The position numbers were made by a program, and so were the translations under genes. The notes below the pieces were generated by a model. That model searched no databases, was not told the origin of the DNA, and saw only the letters and a program-made list of their open reading frames with translations. Below are positions 18,011 to 31,080 of a stretch of DNA of 64,000 nt, piece by piece. How positions within the stretch are numbered: position 1 is the stretch's first letter; the number at the start of each line of letters is the position of its first letter. The stretch comes from Camarhynchus parvulus (taxonomy: Eukaryota; Chordata; Aves; Passeriformes; Thraupidae), in assembly GCF_901933205.1 (NCBI RefSeq), contig NC_044572.1, positions 25,134,501 through 25,198,500 of the forward strand, in the 5' to 3' direction.

Positions 18011-21000
18011 ATTAGTCATAAGAAAATAGGTGTGGGATTTTTTCTTTTCTATGTTTGCTTTTAAACTGTAAAGGTGGTCAAATACCTGGTCAGGTTGCCC
18101 AGGTGACCTCCAGGACTGGCTCTCAACAAAAATTATTCTAACATCAAGTCTGCAAGTAGAGAAAGCACAGAGCAGAGATCTCAGCACAGTACTACTGTGA
18201 ATTGTTTCTGTCGGTAGCACAGTAAAGCGGCACATTAACATGCCAATGAATGACCCAAAAGAATATTACTCTCACTTATACAGAGGGGCACCAAAACTAT
18301 GCAATCCAGCTTCTTCTCAGCGATCCTCAAAGGATATGCATTTGGACTAGAATGCACAGATAATTATGATCATAATCAATACAAGATTCACTCAGCTGGA
18401 TGCAAAAAGGGTTTACATTTCCTTTGTTAATTTGTTGACATGAGACTTAAGATTTATCTGTCTGTGCCTTGGTTTTCTCTGTTAATGCAAGACAGGAGCA
18501 CTGAAATTAACTATATCGGGGGGTGTGGGCATTTTATTTTAAAATCCACAGGAAGAGCTTCATAGGTAGAAAATAATACAAAATATAAGAATTCAAATAA
18601 CAAGCAGTATATCTTGTTAAGACATGCAGGAATTTGCCTCATGAAGCTAAGACTAACTCTTCACATCTTCTGGCTGCACTTATAATTAATACATTCTTCC
18701 TTGCTGACTACTATATGGGACTCTTACAGATTTTCACCTGAATTTCAGCATAAACGACTCATGGAAACTAAGCAGAACATGCCAGATGGATCTGTAGTGG
18801 TAAGAACAGCTTGCAGGGATGACTTTTCTCTGAACTAGGAAAGGAGAATTTTCACTGCAATCCTTGCCATGTGGTAAACGAAACTTAAAACCAAAAAAGA
18901 CATTCATTTATTTAAAAATAAAATTCCTGAAATTAAAAGTCTAAAATTCTGCTTTCAACACTTGCAGAAGGAAGTCAATCAGTTAAGGTTTAAGTCATGG
19001 CTAAGATAGACAAGTGTTTAAACAGCTGGAATACTTACATGAAGGCTCATTAAGCCTACTAAGGAACTTCAAGATTCCCAAATAAAATTATTTTCTAGAA
19101 TAACTATCTATTCTTGTTTCTCCATGGCAGTATCTATGGAGTCATAACTAGATCCACTAAAGTAGGTACATTAAAGGCTTGAGATACAAGTCTTGTGTCT
19201 TGAGACAGGAAAGACAAAGCTAAAGCTAAGACTTCAGATGCAAATGTAAGAGTTGTTAGAGTGAACAACATGAGAAGTGCTGAGATAGTCACAAAATCCT
19301 CATTCCTATTTCATAGTTTAAAGATCATTTGACCTGTTAAGAGTATGAACATTCCAAACATACCAAGATATTTCGGTTCTCATTAGCAAAAGATTCATTA
19401 TTATTTGATGTCCATGTGGTCATTATACATACTAACTTAATTTAGAGGTACCACCAAAGAAGGCAGCACCTACCAAATCCAGTCTCATCTGAAATTCATT
19501 TAAAACCATTGATGTCTCTGGGTAACATTTACTGGGGCTGATGACTGATGCAATCAGTTTTTAATATCTGCCTGCCCTCACAAACACTGCCTGCTCCAGC
19601 ACAAGCATTCAGGAGAGGGCTGCTATTGCCTCCAACACTGCAGCTTCACAAGCACCTCAAGGCAGTTTAAAACTATTCTGAGACAGGCTAGGTCCCCATG
19701 CCACAGCCATTCCTCCCTTGACTGGGTACAACCTCCTGAGGAGCTACAGAGTGAGCTGCTCTGGGGTCAAAACAAACTAAGCCCCAAGGAGGAGGAGGCT
19801 TTAGTGACTTTCTTGTTCCAGATCATTATATGGGTGCACAAATGCTCTGACTGGCACGCAGGAAAGGGGGCAGATCGGACTGCCATTTTCTTTTGGCTGC
19901 AGTCCCAAATGTTTGGTAGAAAACAGCACAAAGCTGCCCAATTACAGACCTAGCTGCGACTAAGGGTGCCCTTGGCCACAAGCCTTGTGACATGGTCTAT
20001 GCTCAGTGGGTGCCTGTAATTGCCAGAATAAATTCTCTAGTTTTGTCAAATCACTCAGGTTTTTGTAGGCAATGAATCCTAACGACATATAAAAGGACAT
20101 GAATACAGGAAATGGGGTGGAGGGGTTGAGAGAGACAGAAACAGAGACAACAGCTGAGTCATAAATCCAAACCCTTCCGTGGCACTTTTTTTTGTGGAGG
20201 TAAATGGACTCAATAAATGAAGCACTGAAATTGTGTCTTGTGATTAAATAATTGTCTGTTTCAATGCAACATAGTGCTGTAAGTAGCTCCTCTTCACGTG
20301 TAGTCCTGACTAATGTCCACCAGGATTTACTCTAGAGGATAGAAATAATTCATGATACAACCCAAGACATTAATGCCATTAAAAATGGAAAAATGTAGCA
20401 AATTCTGCTCAACCACCAGGAGCAGGTAATCAGGGAGAAAAAATTCAAAAACTGCTACTTTAGTAAACTATTTCATCACTGGTTTCATCTTGTGTTTTCC
20501 TTTTGCTAGTCCAAGTAAAAGTCAGTAGCTGACCTCCATTCCTGCACAGCCTCGGGGAAGCAGACTCTTTACAAAATCCCTGTTTTCAGTTGTAAATGTT
20601 AATCTGATCAACACAGTAATGCTATTTACTAGGAGTTTACACAATAGCCTCAGCTTCAGTAAAACACCTAAAAAATTAGCAAGTCAATTTAAAGGGAAAA
20701 ACAACTCCCCATTAAATCCTATTCAGACCTGCAACTTCTCTCCAGGCCAAAACATACAGACATGGGTAGGCTCCCTCTTTGTAATTTTAACAGAACAATT
20801 TTAAAAGACTGGATGCTTAAAAAAGCAGAAGGAATTTAAATACTGCTGAGGAGGGGGATGGGGCTCATTTGGTGTCTTTTGAAGCATCTTCAATTTATGG
20901 CTGGACTGCTGTAAAGAAGAAACAGAGAAATACTGCCAGCTTCACTGGAAATCCTGGGACAAATTGGAAGTATGCAAGCTTTCTTCCGAGTTGTAGGCTG

Positions 21001-21875
21001 CAGAGTCTGAAGCAACACCACCCGGTGCTCTGCAGTATATGGTATCCATTACAACTTCTGTTTCAATACTTGAGTATAGTGGCTATCTCAAAGTACTTCA
21101 AGACCTTTCATATTCCCCCACACCTAATCTTCTCCATCTAAAAGTAGAAGACATCCTAAAAGCATGTTAATCCCTTAAATTATTTGTAGCATACATCCTA
21201 TTAGATTCAATATTCAGAAGATGTTTTTATTCCTGTTGCAAACATTAAACCTAACAACTCCTACATATTTACGTATCTATGTGAAAACAGTAATATAGCA
21301 AGCAGAACTGTAGGGTCTGTAGCATATGCTCACAAAGACAGCTTTTCGTGGTATTATTTGGGAAAATATTCTTCTAAAGAAGCAAGGGGAAGCTTGCTTA
21401 GGAGTTTATTTTTATGCTGGGCTCCCACTGTCTGTATTTCTTCACTATTATTGTGCTGCAATTAATTCCCATCACCAAATGAACGATGACATCTGGGAAA
21501 GTTGCTGAATCAACCACAGAAGAGCAAAAGCAAGTTCCAAAACTGTAAACTCTATACCATGTAGCAGATGAAAATAAGCTTTTTTTTTACAGTAGACAGA
21601 ATAACAGGAATCACAAACTAATATTCAGTGAACCTTAAACCTGCTGAAGTGAGAAAAGAAATCTCAGTAAGATTTACAAAAACCATATTCTCAAAAAGAT
21701 GAGACAGTTTCTTCCCTTAATCAAAAATGAAAAATGAAGATATAAGATCACATAATAATTTTTCTTTTAGAAAGTAAAATTGTGTCCACCTACAAAACTT
21801 TGTGAGAAAAATAAAATTATATGTTGATTTGAAAATTTATAATAGGCTTATTTTTAACATTTTTAAAAAACATAC

Positions 21876-22016
21876 CTTGTAGAGACCAAAGAAACCTAAG
21901 TCCCTTAATACACTGAGGGCACTAACTCGTGGACCAGTAGTAATTTCTCCAGCCACCTGCAATCGAATCTTGACAATTTCCAGTGGATTGGTAAAGATTA
22001 CTTGAGAACCTCCAGC
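21876..22016 (-). CDS. SLC25A13: SLC25A13 exon 14 (second carrier repeat signature)
   Basis: A 141-nt, phase-0 exon for residues 438-484. It reads [20 protein letters not shown], carrying the second carrier signature PLEIVK (about 448-453), then [20 protein letters not shown] and GFFGLYK. The acceptor is TTTTAATTTCAG and the donor GTATGT. The matrix-helix motif ends with the first Gly of exon 15. Confidence 0.97.
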
Positions 22017-22188
22017 CTGAAATTAAAAGCAGAAATCAATATATTAACCTGCTACATTATTTGCAATGTGCATCCTGTTACATTCAAGATAAGGCATCGT
22101 CAATCTTGCTGCACTCAGTTAAGCTATTAGCAGTCAAGAGTTTTAGTATTAGTGCACCTCACAAGGTAAGAAACCTACTCCCCCAGGA

Positions 22189-22199
22189 GATGAGTCATC
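22189..22199. promoter_or_regulatory. Palindromic AP-1-like site
   Basis: GATGAGTCATC is a perfect 11-mer palindrome around the TGASTCA core. It sits about 170 bp upstream of exon 14 in the intron. A single motif match is weak evidence of function. Confidence 0.25.
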
Positions 22200-25100
22200 A
22201 GGAGAAACAGAGAGGAAGCAGTTCAGCCACTGCAGGACACTGCAGTACATCAGACAGACACTAGCTCAATTCTTTTTGCAAGAACACATTCTCCAACACC
22301 AAGTTATGCAATACTGACAAACCAAGAACACTATAACACAAGTAATGAAGTAAAAGGAAAAATTAGTAACTAGTAAAGCAGCTGTGATGTGTAGTATATA
22401 GAAAGTGAAGACATACTGTTGAAGAGTAGAAATCTGGCAGAAACTTTTTCCATTTTTGACATGAGTTCATATAACAAAGAACACATGGATTCCAATGAAC
22501 AGAATTGCAAGTATATTGTGCTGTTTTAAAAAAATCCTCTGAACTACCAGTTTCAGTGCCATTAAATGCTGTTTGATTCAAGAATCTGAACTCTACATCA
22601 TTATTTAGGTACCAGGCATTAAAGAAAAGGTCTAGAGACTGAAGGATTGTATTAATCAAGAACCACTAAATGTTTTCAACGTGTCAGTCTCCATTCGTTG
22701 GGAAGACACCACTCAATCGATTCTGGAAGTCTGCTTTAAAACACAATGGTGGCAAGCATTTTGGACTCCCTCTGGTTGTCATAAAGTTCATCTCATTCAT
22801 CATATGTAGCTTAGGGCATAACCTTTCAGCTACACTGACAGATCCTGAGCTAAAAATCTGCAACCAGAAAAAAAAAGTAATGTGAAGATTACCTAAGTGT
22901 ATTAAAAAAATATTCATTCAAACTCCTCTGGCTCAAATTCAACAAAATGTCATTCTAACTTCTGTTAAGTATGTAATTCTGTGGCATGACAGCTCTGCTC
23001 TTCTCTACGTTCTCAAATCACACAAATTATGTAAAGGGCAACCCTCGCCCTCCCTACAAGAAAACAACTATTTTGTTCTAGAAGGTAATGACTAAAATAA
23101 AATAACCATTTAAAAGCATTTGCATGTAGCGATGTCTAGTATGCAAACACTATGTGCAATTATTTTTAAAATTATCTCAGTGTTAAAAGAATTAATTGTA
23201 GAGATTAACTATCATTCAAGATAAAAAATATGCACAGTAATATGGTTCAAATAATGTGCTGAAGAAATGGCAAATCACACGAACAACTATTCTTGCCTAC
23301 CACTTGGAGTGAGCATATACAATGTGGTTACAAATTAAAGTCTTTACATAACCCCCAAAATATCCCAAGTGTTTCCTATTTTGACCAGGAAAAGCATACT
23401 CTTGTGTAACTCAACTGGTTTTGACTTTCAAATTGGCATAATTTAATTTAACTGCTTTTACCAAACCAGAATCCTGGTATATATAAAACTGCTATTCCTG
23501 TTGCCATCAAAAATTAGACTGATAAATTATTTAGCACATATGCTGCTTTAAGTTTTGCACTTAAACTGGAACACATTAAGCAAGTAAGCATTCAAACAAA
23601 AAAAAAAGTCTTTCTTTTACTTGTCTACTCATCTCACTAAGTCTCAAAATAAATAAAAAAGAATCCTGGAAAGGTTCTTTGATGAATTGCATATTCCTAT
23701 ATAATAAATATTTTGGTGTAGATATTACAATTATTAGGCATTCCCCTGTACCAACATATATATTTTCTTCTTAAAAATGATAAAATCTGAATTGCAGGTG
23801 ATAATGTTCATTTGCAAGTTTCTTATACAAGAGCCATTCTCTAAAACACATTACTTAAAAACTCGTATCAATTGATCTACTAGCAAAATTAAACTGCATT
23901 CCCTCAGTATGATATTCCTGCAGTTCATTGTGCCATGACTCCATGAGAAAGGTTCCTTTAATTTTCACTACAGGAAAACCATATTAAATTTTAAAAGATT
24001 ACAACAAAATTAAGCCTTAGTACAAAATTAGTATTATTATCACTATTAGTGCACCAAAACACTGAACAATTTAAAAATCTATAAAAATGTTTACAAGTGA
24101 ATGCCATTATAAAGAAAGGAAGTAGAATGATATCTCTGATTTTAAAGGAGAATAAAGGCAAATTATTTCAATACAATATAATTTCAACACAAACAGATGG
24201 GAAGTACTTCAGGTGCTAGGAAGTGCATATAAATGCATGTTTGTATGTGTAGACACTTCCAGCATTAGACATTTGCTGCTCTGGCTAAATCACATAGGAC
24301 TTCCTCTGCTTCAGCTTGATATTAAAAAACACAGATATTATTATTTACCCACTTCATGCAACCAAGCTCGCTGCATTCAAAGTTTTAAAAACAGAGACCT
24401 GCGTGCACCACACAGTACTAAAAGGACTATCAATTTTGCTGCCCACACAGCAGCTTTGAAGAGAGACACTGGTCATTTCCAGTGAAGTGTTTCCAGACTG
24501 TCCAGATACTATCCCAGAACTCCCTGAACAACCTCTGCCATGCTCTGAATCTGATCTAAGATATACTCCAAAAATCAAAGGGTGAATAACTGAAAGCGAC
24601 GAGGCAGACAATACCTGACAGAGGTCTCAGTAGGAGGGTTTTACCACCTGCCTGCCTCGTGATGCAGAGGAAGGCTGGTTTATCAGCCTGAGCAGAGGCA
24701 GTTCCAGTGGTAACAAGTACAGTGGCTCGGTGGGGAGCTTTGATCATTCTGTTATTTGAGCATCTGTGCTGGTAACTGCAGCTCCTTGCTCTCAAAATGG
24801 GGGGGAAGCAAACCGGAGATGGCTACTGTACTCTCTAATGAAATGATTTCTTGCTTATCTAGTTCTGGTAACTCCTATTGTGTTATTCATCATCACAGTA
24901 ATGCAAGCGTCTCATAAATATTAATTTATTTCCTCCCAGTGCTTCTGTGAGGAAAGTACAATGAATCTGGTTTTACAAGAAGGGGTTTTGAGGCAGACAG
25001 TTTAATTGTATGACCAGTGTGTGCATTTCCTCCCTGCTCAAACATTCACAACTTGTAAGAGTCTCCAGATATCCTCATCTCTAAATCAGTAGCTTGAATC

Positions 25101-27387
25101 ATAATAGTACAATAGTATAATAGTTCTGTCTCCTTTCTCAATTTTTGCATAGTGAATGCAATGAAAGAAATCTTATCAATCTGGTTTTTTCCCCAGTCTT
25201 TTCAAGGTACTGGTATGAACTGGTATTGAAAAAAAAAAACAAAACATCCTCACCACATTGTATCACCCTGTTCATTCATTTTGTTTGGCCAAAAGTTGAA
25301 GAATACTGCCTTCTGGTTTGATAGTTTTTGCAGTCAAAAATGTATTTAATGATAAGATTTTTAAATACACTCCCAAAGGGAAGAATTTGAAAAGTACTTT
25401 TTTTCTTTGTCCTGAATAAACACCATTTAAGTTTAGGTTGCTCAGGCTTAATGATTTCTCCACTAAGTGTCAGAAAAATCAAATACATCAAATGTTTAAT
25501 ACAGATGGTTCCCTGTAACACAAATTTTTCTGAACTGAAGTTACAAACCTGACTACCCCTCAACTCTAAACTCCTTATCACATCTTCCAATCATTTTTTA
25601 AACAAATGATCTGACTGTATAAGTAAATCTATTACTTTTCAGTTATTATCATGTGATTAAAGTAAAAACTACAGTTTTGAGATATTTATAGGCATAGATA
25701 ACTAGAGGTACTGCATAGATAATTATCTCAAAGGGCCCATATTATTCTGAAAGAATTTAACATTTGACCTAATCACAAGCACTTATGGTTCTTTGATTTA
25801 GAGCAAGAAAATAAAAGGGAAATATCACTGTCATCCAAGAACAATTCATACATGCATAACTAGAAATGTGCATGCCTTTAAATGTACTTTAACAAAGTCA
25901 GCTAGCTATGCACCCAAACACGTGTGAATTTTTAAAAATACGCTGGGTTTTCCCCCATTTTTGGGGTTCTTCAACTCTGGAATTGGTATGATATCACCCA
26001 ACACCTCTCGATGGCAGTATAGTCTTGCACAGTAATACAGTACTGTCTATCATGTCTCCTGCTACTTTCCTACTTTACTGAACAGAAGGAAGAAGTAGAA
26101 ATAGTTGAGGATTGGTTGGGTTTTTTTGTCCATGGAGAAATAAAGCCTACTCTGTAATTAAAAAAAATTGGTTTAGTAACAAGCATTTAACAGTATTTCA
26201 GTTTAAGAAGTCAAAACTTTTTCTATTTCTTTGTGCTCAAATCGCTCAGAAATAAATTTGCTGGAAAATAAACAGTTTTTCACCCCCCTCATTACACTGA
26301 GAGAAGAAATTCCTGTTCTTTTCAATATAACTGCTTTTTGTGTCCTTATGAGATTAACTAAGAAATGAGCACACCAGACACAACTCTCCTCGCGCTTTCA
26401 CATCTCCATTTGAAAGCTTTGTGTATGTTCTGAAGAAAATATAGCTTGCAATTAAAGAAGGAAATTCTGTGTTTTCCATTCCAGAAGAAAGTACTAGATT
26501 CTTTTCCTTTCAGTGCTACTGACCATCAAATGTTCCTGCTCCTCTAATTAACCTTATTATCTATTTCAAATTGTAGCCCCCCTTCCTGTTCTCAGTAACA
26601 GCTTTTAGGGTCAGCCTAGATCTTTCTTCTGTATCCCATCCAACTTATCATATATCCCCTTTTATGGTTTCATGGATGAAGAAAGGATTACTGCTGCTAT
26701 TAGAGTGTGTTTTTCAACAATATCACGCAGGGATAGCGATTATAGCAATTAATGGCAATCATAAAAATACAAAAGCAATATATTATACAATTACCAAAAA
26801 TCAACCTCTGCAAAAGAAATTGTCCACAATGTCTTGGTTACGTGTTTAATCTACAAAAGACAAGGAGGTGTAAATTCCAAGATTTTTAGTCAACTGTTTA
26901 TCATATTCAGTCCTACTGCATATCATACTCTGTCCCAAGCCCTCACTCCTTTTAAGTTTCCAGATGCAGCTTGTTTTCCTGTGCATTTCATAGCATCCAT
27001 TAATCCTAATTAAAGTCAAGGTTCCTAAAGTACAGACACTAAATAAAGATTGCTCATTGTCATAAAAAATTAAATTAAAAATGTACCAATGATCAAGAGT
27101 GGAAGAATTACCATCCTCATTGTATAATAAAGGGCAACTAAGGCACAGAACTGTTCAATGATTTACCACAAAACCACATACCAACTTTACAACAGAACAA
27201 AGCTTAGAAGCCAGATTTACTGCAGTGCTTCAAACTACCTCTAAAAGTTTTTGTGTTTGTATGACAGCAGGTCCCAAGAGCATTAGATGAATTATGCCAA
27301 ACTGCTGCAGAGGGGATTTCACTATGGACTCTCCTGTTACCAGAAAAGCTGCCAAGTAACAGACAGCAGTCCAAAATGACTGTTTTT

Positions 27388-27442
27388 CTCAAAGGTGACC
27401 ACCTTAATTTCTTACAGATCTCAAAGGTGACCACCATAATTT
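27388..27442. repeat. Direct repeat, two 23-bp copies, 32-bp period
   Basis: CTCAAAGGTGACCACC(T/A)TAATTT occurs at 27388-27410 and again at 27420-27442 with one mismatch. Each copy contains the 7-bp palindrome GGTGACC. It looks like a local tandem duplication. Confidence 0.85.
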
Positions 27443-29236
27443 TGTGGTACTGTATGTCAGGAGCCAAGCACACTGGGTTCTCAAAAGCTTGGTTCTGTGC
27501 TACCTTTTCATCCCATAAAGCCAGGCCTCAAAAATCTAGACAAGCCAGCTCATGTTATTTAGTGTTCTCTCATCTGTGGTCCTACCTACACAGCATTCTG
27601 ATAATGCTCGTTAGCAATGGGAGTTCATACAGTAAATACCTTTTCTTCAGATCACAAGATTTCCTGAGCCCTCAATCATCTGCTTTTCACTACCCTGATC
27701 AGCCTATCACAGAAACAGCTTTCATGCTCCTCAGGCAGAATTCTGTTTTTCTCTAGCTAATCTTTCCTGTCTTCTGAGGACAGCCTTCCCTTGGTCTGAC
27801 TAAGGTTTTACTTTGTGCAGCTCAAACAATGAACACGGCTAGAATCACAGTCTTGTTAATCTCCAAATGTACATAAAATGTAAACCAAACTCTGTCAAAT
27901 CCTCACATAAAAGTGCTCATAAATAGAATTGCAATTATTCTGAACAGAAGTACATTCCTGCTACTGCATTGGATTTCCAAGACTCAGATACAAGTTGTGA
28001 GGAGTGTCCTACAATAGAATATTAATGACCTGGCTAAACAGAAACAAACAGGAGTATGGTTTGTTTATAAGCACAGACCAAGTCTGCAATGGGAAAAAAA
28101 AATTAAAATTGTGGATATTTTCCACGTTATAGGTAATTCACTTCTCAGAAGCCTAGCCAAAAAATCAAAGTGGAGCCTACTTGATTGGCATTATAAAAGC
28201 AATTAACTTACAGACCTGTCAAATCTGTTAATGTTTGGCTCTGTCTGCTCTACTTGTCTATTTTGACTAGCTGCAGAATCATTTAATGATTTACAGACCT
28301 TTCAAGTCCTAAGTCATGGTAGCTGTATTAAAACTGTGACCCATTATTTCTTGGTCACATAATAAATTACTGTGACATCATAAATATCTTCCTTTTTCTC
28401 ACAGAAAGTTAGATTTTAATTCCTAATTTGAGTTTGAGCCTTTCTTTTTGGATTTGGGGTTTTTTTGAACCTTCACTGGTAAACACTGTAATATTTTACT
28501 GCCAGTAAAAGAAGAAGTAAAAGGAGAAAGGGACATATAGTAAAATATAATTGTCAAAACAAATCCATGTGTTAAACTGCAGTGTGCATTCATGTAAAAC
28601 TTTGCAGTCATTATTTCTAATATAACAGGTTAAAAAAAAAGAATAAGATTCACGTTGAATTAATATTAAGTAAGTTTGTTGGAAAAAATTTGACTTTTTA
28701 AGCATTCAGAATTGTTTGGTTCTGGAATCAGAAAACTATCAACATATACCTAGGCATCCCTCCTTGTTTTACAGTTTGAAAAAAAAGTTTGAAAAATTTT
28801 CTGTCTCTCTCTTTTTCAGGCAGAAAGGAAACGAACAGAAAGAGGAGAGGGAAAGCAAAATGGGAAAGTATCTCTTATTTGTTATGGAAAAATACTTTTT
28901 GTGAAAAAAAAAGTTTAAAGTAGATTAACTAATGCAAAAGGAAAATTCAAAATGAAATGAAATCAAGTTCTGCAAAATTCATTACTGATTTAGGGAAAGA
29001 CCAGTTTAAGTAGGTATGACTGGATGAAAATTTCAGCAAACTGTTGTTTTAAAAACATCCAAACCTGCAAGGAAGTATGGGGTGAGGCCAAAGAGAAGCA
29101 GGAGCTTTACATCAGCAACTTTCCCAGCCTTTGGTACAACTTCTTGGAAAAGGCTATCATGTTACTGTGTGTTGCCTTCCCAAACCTCATCATAAGGCTT
29201 AAGTCTAAAATTACATGAAAATTTATCAATTTTTAA

Positions 29237-29265
29237 AGAGTAGAGTCAATTAAAGACTCTACTCT
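29237..29265. repeat. Perfect inverted repeat (11-bp stem, 7-nt loop)
   Basis: AGAGTAGAGTC at 29237-29247 is the exact reverse complement of GACTCTACTCT at 29255-29265, with loop AATTAAA. Flanking bases do not extend the stem. Confidence 0.85.
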
Positions 29266-31019
29266 CAATTAAAAGAGCAGTGCTGAAATAGAGTGAGTTT
29301 GCAAATGTGAAATAAAATTTAAGTCCAGATTTAGCTGGAGTTTTTTTTACCAAAAATTTATGATTAGTGTAAATGATTTTCAGCATGCTGAAAATAACTA
29401 CAATTACAGTGGTTCAGAGAACAGTACTACACTTTAAAAATACCTAATTAATTATAGTATATTCCGTTACATTATATTAATTATGTTAAACAGAATTTAA
29501 ATCTAAATAATGTATTGAACAACATCAATTTTATGCACAAAAACAGCTTTAAATTTAATCAAGGGGAAAAAGCATGTATTAGGAGATTCTGAAGGTTTCC
29601 TTAAAGCAGATGTGAAAGTTGGATATACACAAGCAGGTAGAACTCTCCTTGAAAGTAATGGATCTCCAGCCACAGGGAGAACAGACCTCTGAGAACAAAT
29701 CTGCTAAGCATTCAAGAGACATATGCCTTTTGCTGTCAAACGTCATAAGAGCAATCATCAAGATGAACATCTTCATTTATCTATCTCAATAAACTAGACC
29801 AAAACTTTTCTGTGTGACAGCAATTGTTTGCCTCTTTTTTTTTTCCCCAGATATACATGCAGGTATTTTTTTCCCCTGGCATATATACTGTGCAGTTTAA
29901 TTTTACATATAGCTCAGCTTCTCTTGCCAAATACAGTTGAATGTTAACATATTTAGGTTTCATAATAATGAAATCAAGAATGGCACCTTCAATCTCCTTT
30001 AGTCCACAACTTCCAAATGTCTGAATTTTTGAAAGTAGGAGATCTAAATGTGGGAATTGCAGTTTACACACCTTCTGTTTCCACTGCAATGCCACAAAGA
30101 AAATGTAGCTCAGATGTGGACTTATCTTTATTACTCTCTGAAACATGAAATAAATGTTTTAAGTAGCTTAATAAAACTATTTGCACTGGATCTGTTATTT
30201 GGCACAATTCACATGGAATTTCACATCACATTCCTGTATAAAAATTAATTCTGGGCAGCATTTTGCACTCGATGTTAACCATATCTAATTTTTATGTTCC
30301 ATAGCAGAGCTGAGGCTGCCCAAGCAGGTCTGATGCATTTTAACTTTATTATGATTCCTATAAAGTCTCTCAAAATATGCCTAAAATTGCCTTGACAATT
30401 TAAACAAAAGCAGATCTGTATGGGATCTGTAATTGTACTGTGCTACATGATTTAAGCTGGCTAATAGTGAGCACATACTGAGCAGCTGGGAAGGAAAAGA
30501 CTGTGTGCTCAGAAGGAGAGGGGAGAGCAGAAGGAAAGGTTAATAAAGCAAAACGTAGTTCTCTTTTCTTGCTGAAAATTACGCCCCTATTTACTGAGAT
30601 CATTGTGTTAATATATGCAGACAAGGCAACATACATTATATAGCGATTCCTTTAGTCATGCTATAATCCTTCTTCTGTTTTTCTTAGTATGCTTTTATGC
30701 TTTATATCCCTCTTTATTTTGCATATTTGCATCTCCTTCCCAGTTACACAAACGTAATTTTTCCATTAAATATTGAACTGCTTTATTTAAGGTACTAAGC
30801 AAAATGACTGTCTCACCTAAAATGTTAGAATTAAAGGTAATGTCTCAAAACCCCAAATATAGTATTTATGACACTTTTACAAAGAGAGTTTTCCATGTGT
30901 TAATATAACTAAAAAAAAATATATATAATGCTATATTAAAAAATCAGGTTACTTTCAACAGATGCCTGTAAGTGAATTAAGATTAAAAAAGCAAGCAGCT
31001 AAACTTGATATGACTTTAA

Positions 31020-31080
31020 ATTATTTTTTTATTTCAAATATAAAATTATAAAATTATTTTTATTTAAAATATAAAATCAA
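31020..31080. repeat. AT-rich direct repeat
   Basis: ATTATTTTT..ATTT.AAATATAAAAT appears twice in tandem with a period of about 33 bp. It consists almost wholly of A and T. Confidence 0.6.

Larger units (their letters stand above)
11660..21875 (-). other. Intron 14
   Basis: A 10.2-kb GT..AG intron. It contains an unidentified GC-elevated patch at 12.38-12.78 kb with membrane-protein-like frames, a unique enhancer-like stretch at about 13.85-15.25 kb, a G-quadruplex motif at 15556-15576 and a plus-strand CR1 fragment at about 17.1-18.0 kb. The rest is unremarkable AT-rich intron. Confidence 0.94.

Noticed and set aside
17536..18029. 110- and 86-codon open frames as genes
   Set aside because: They lie within the CR1 fragment and one of them carries its reverse-transcriptase signature.
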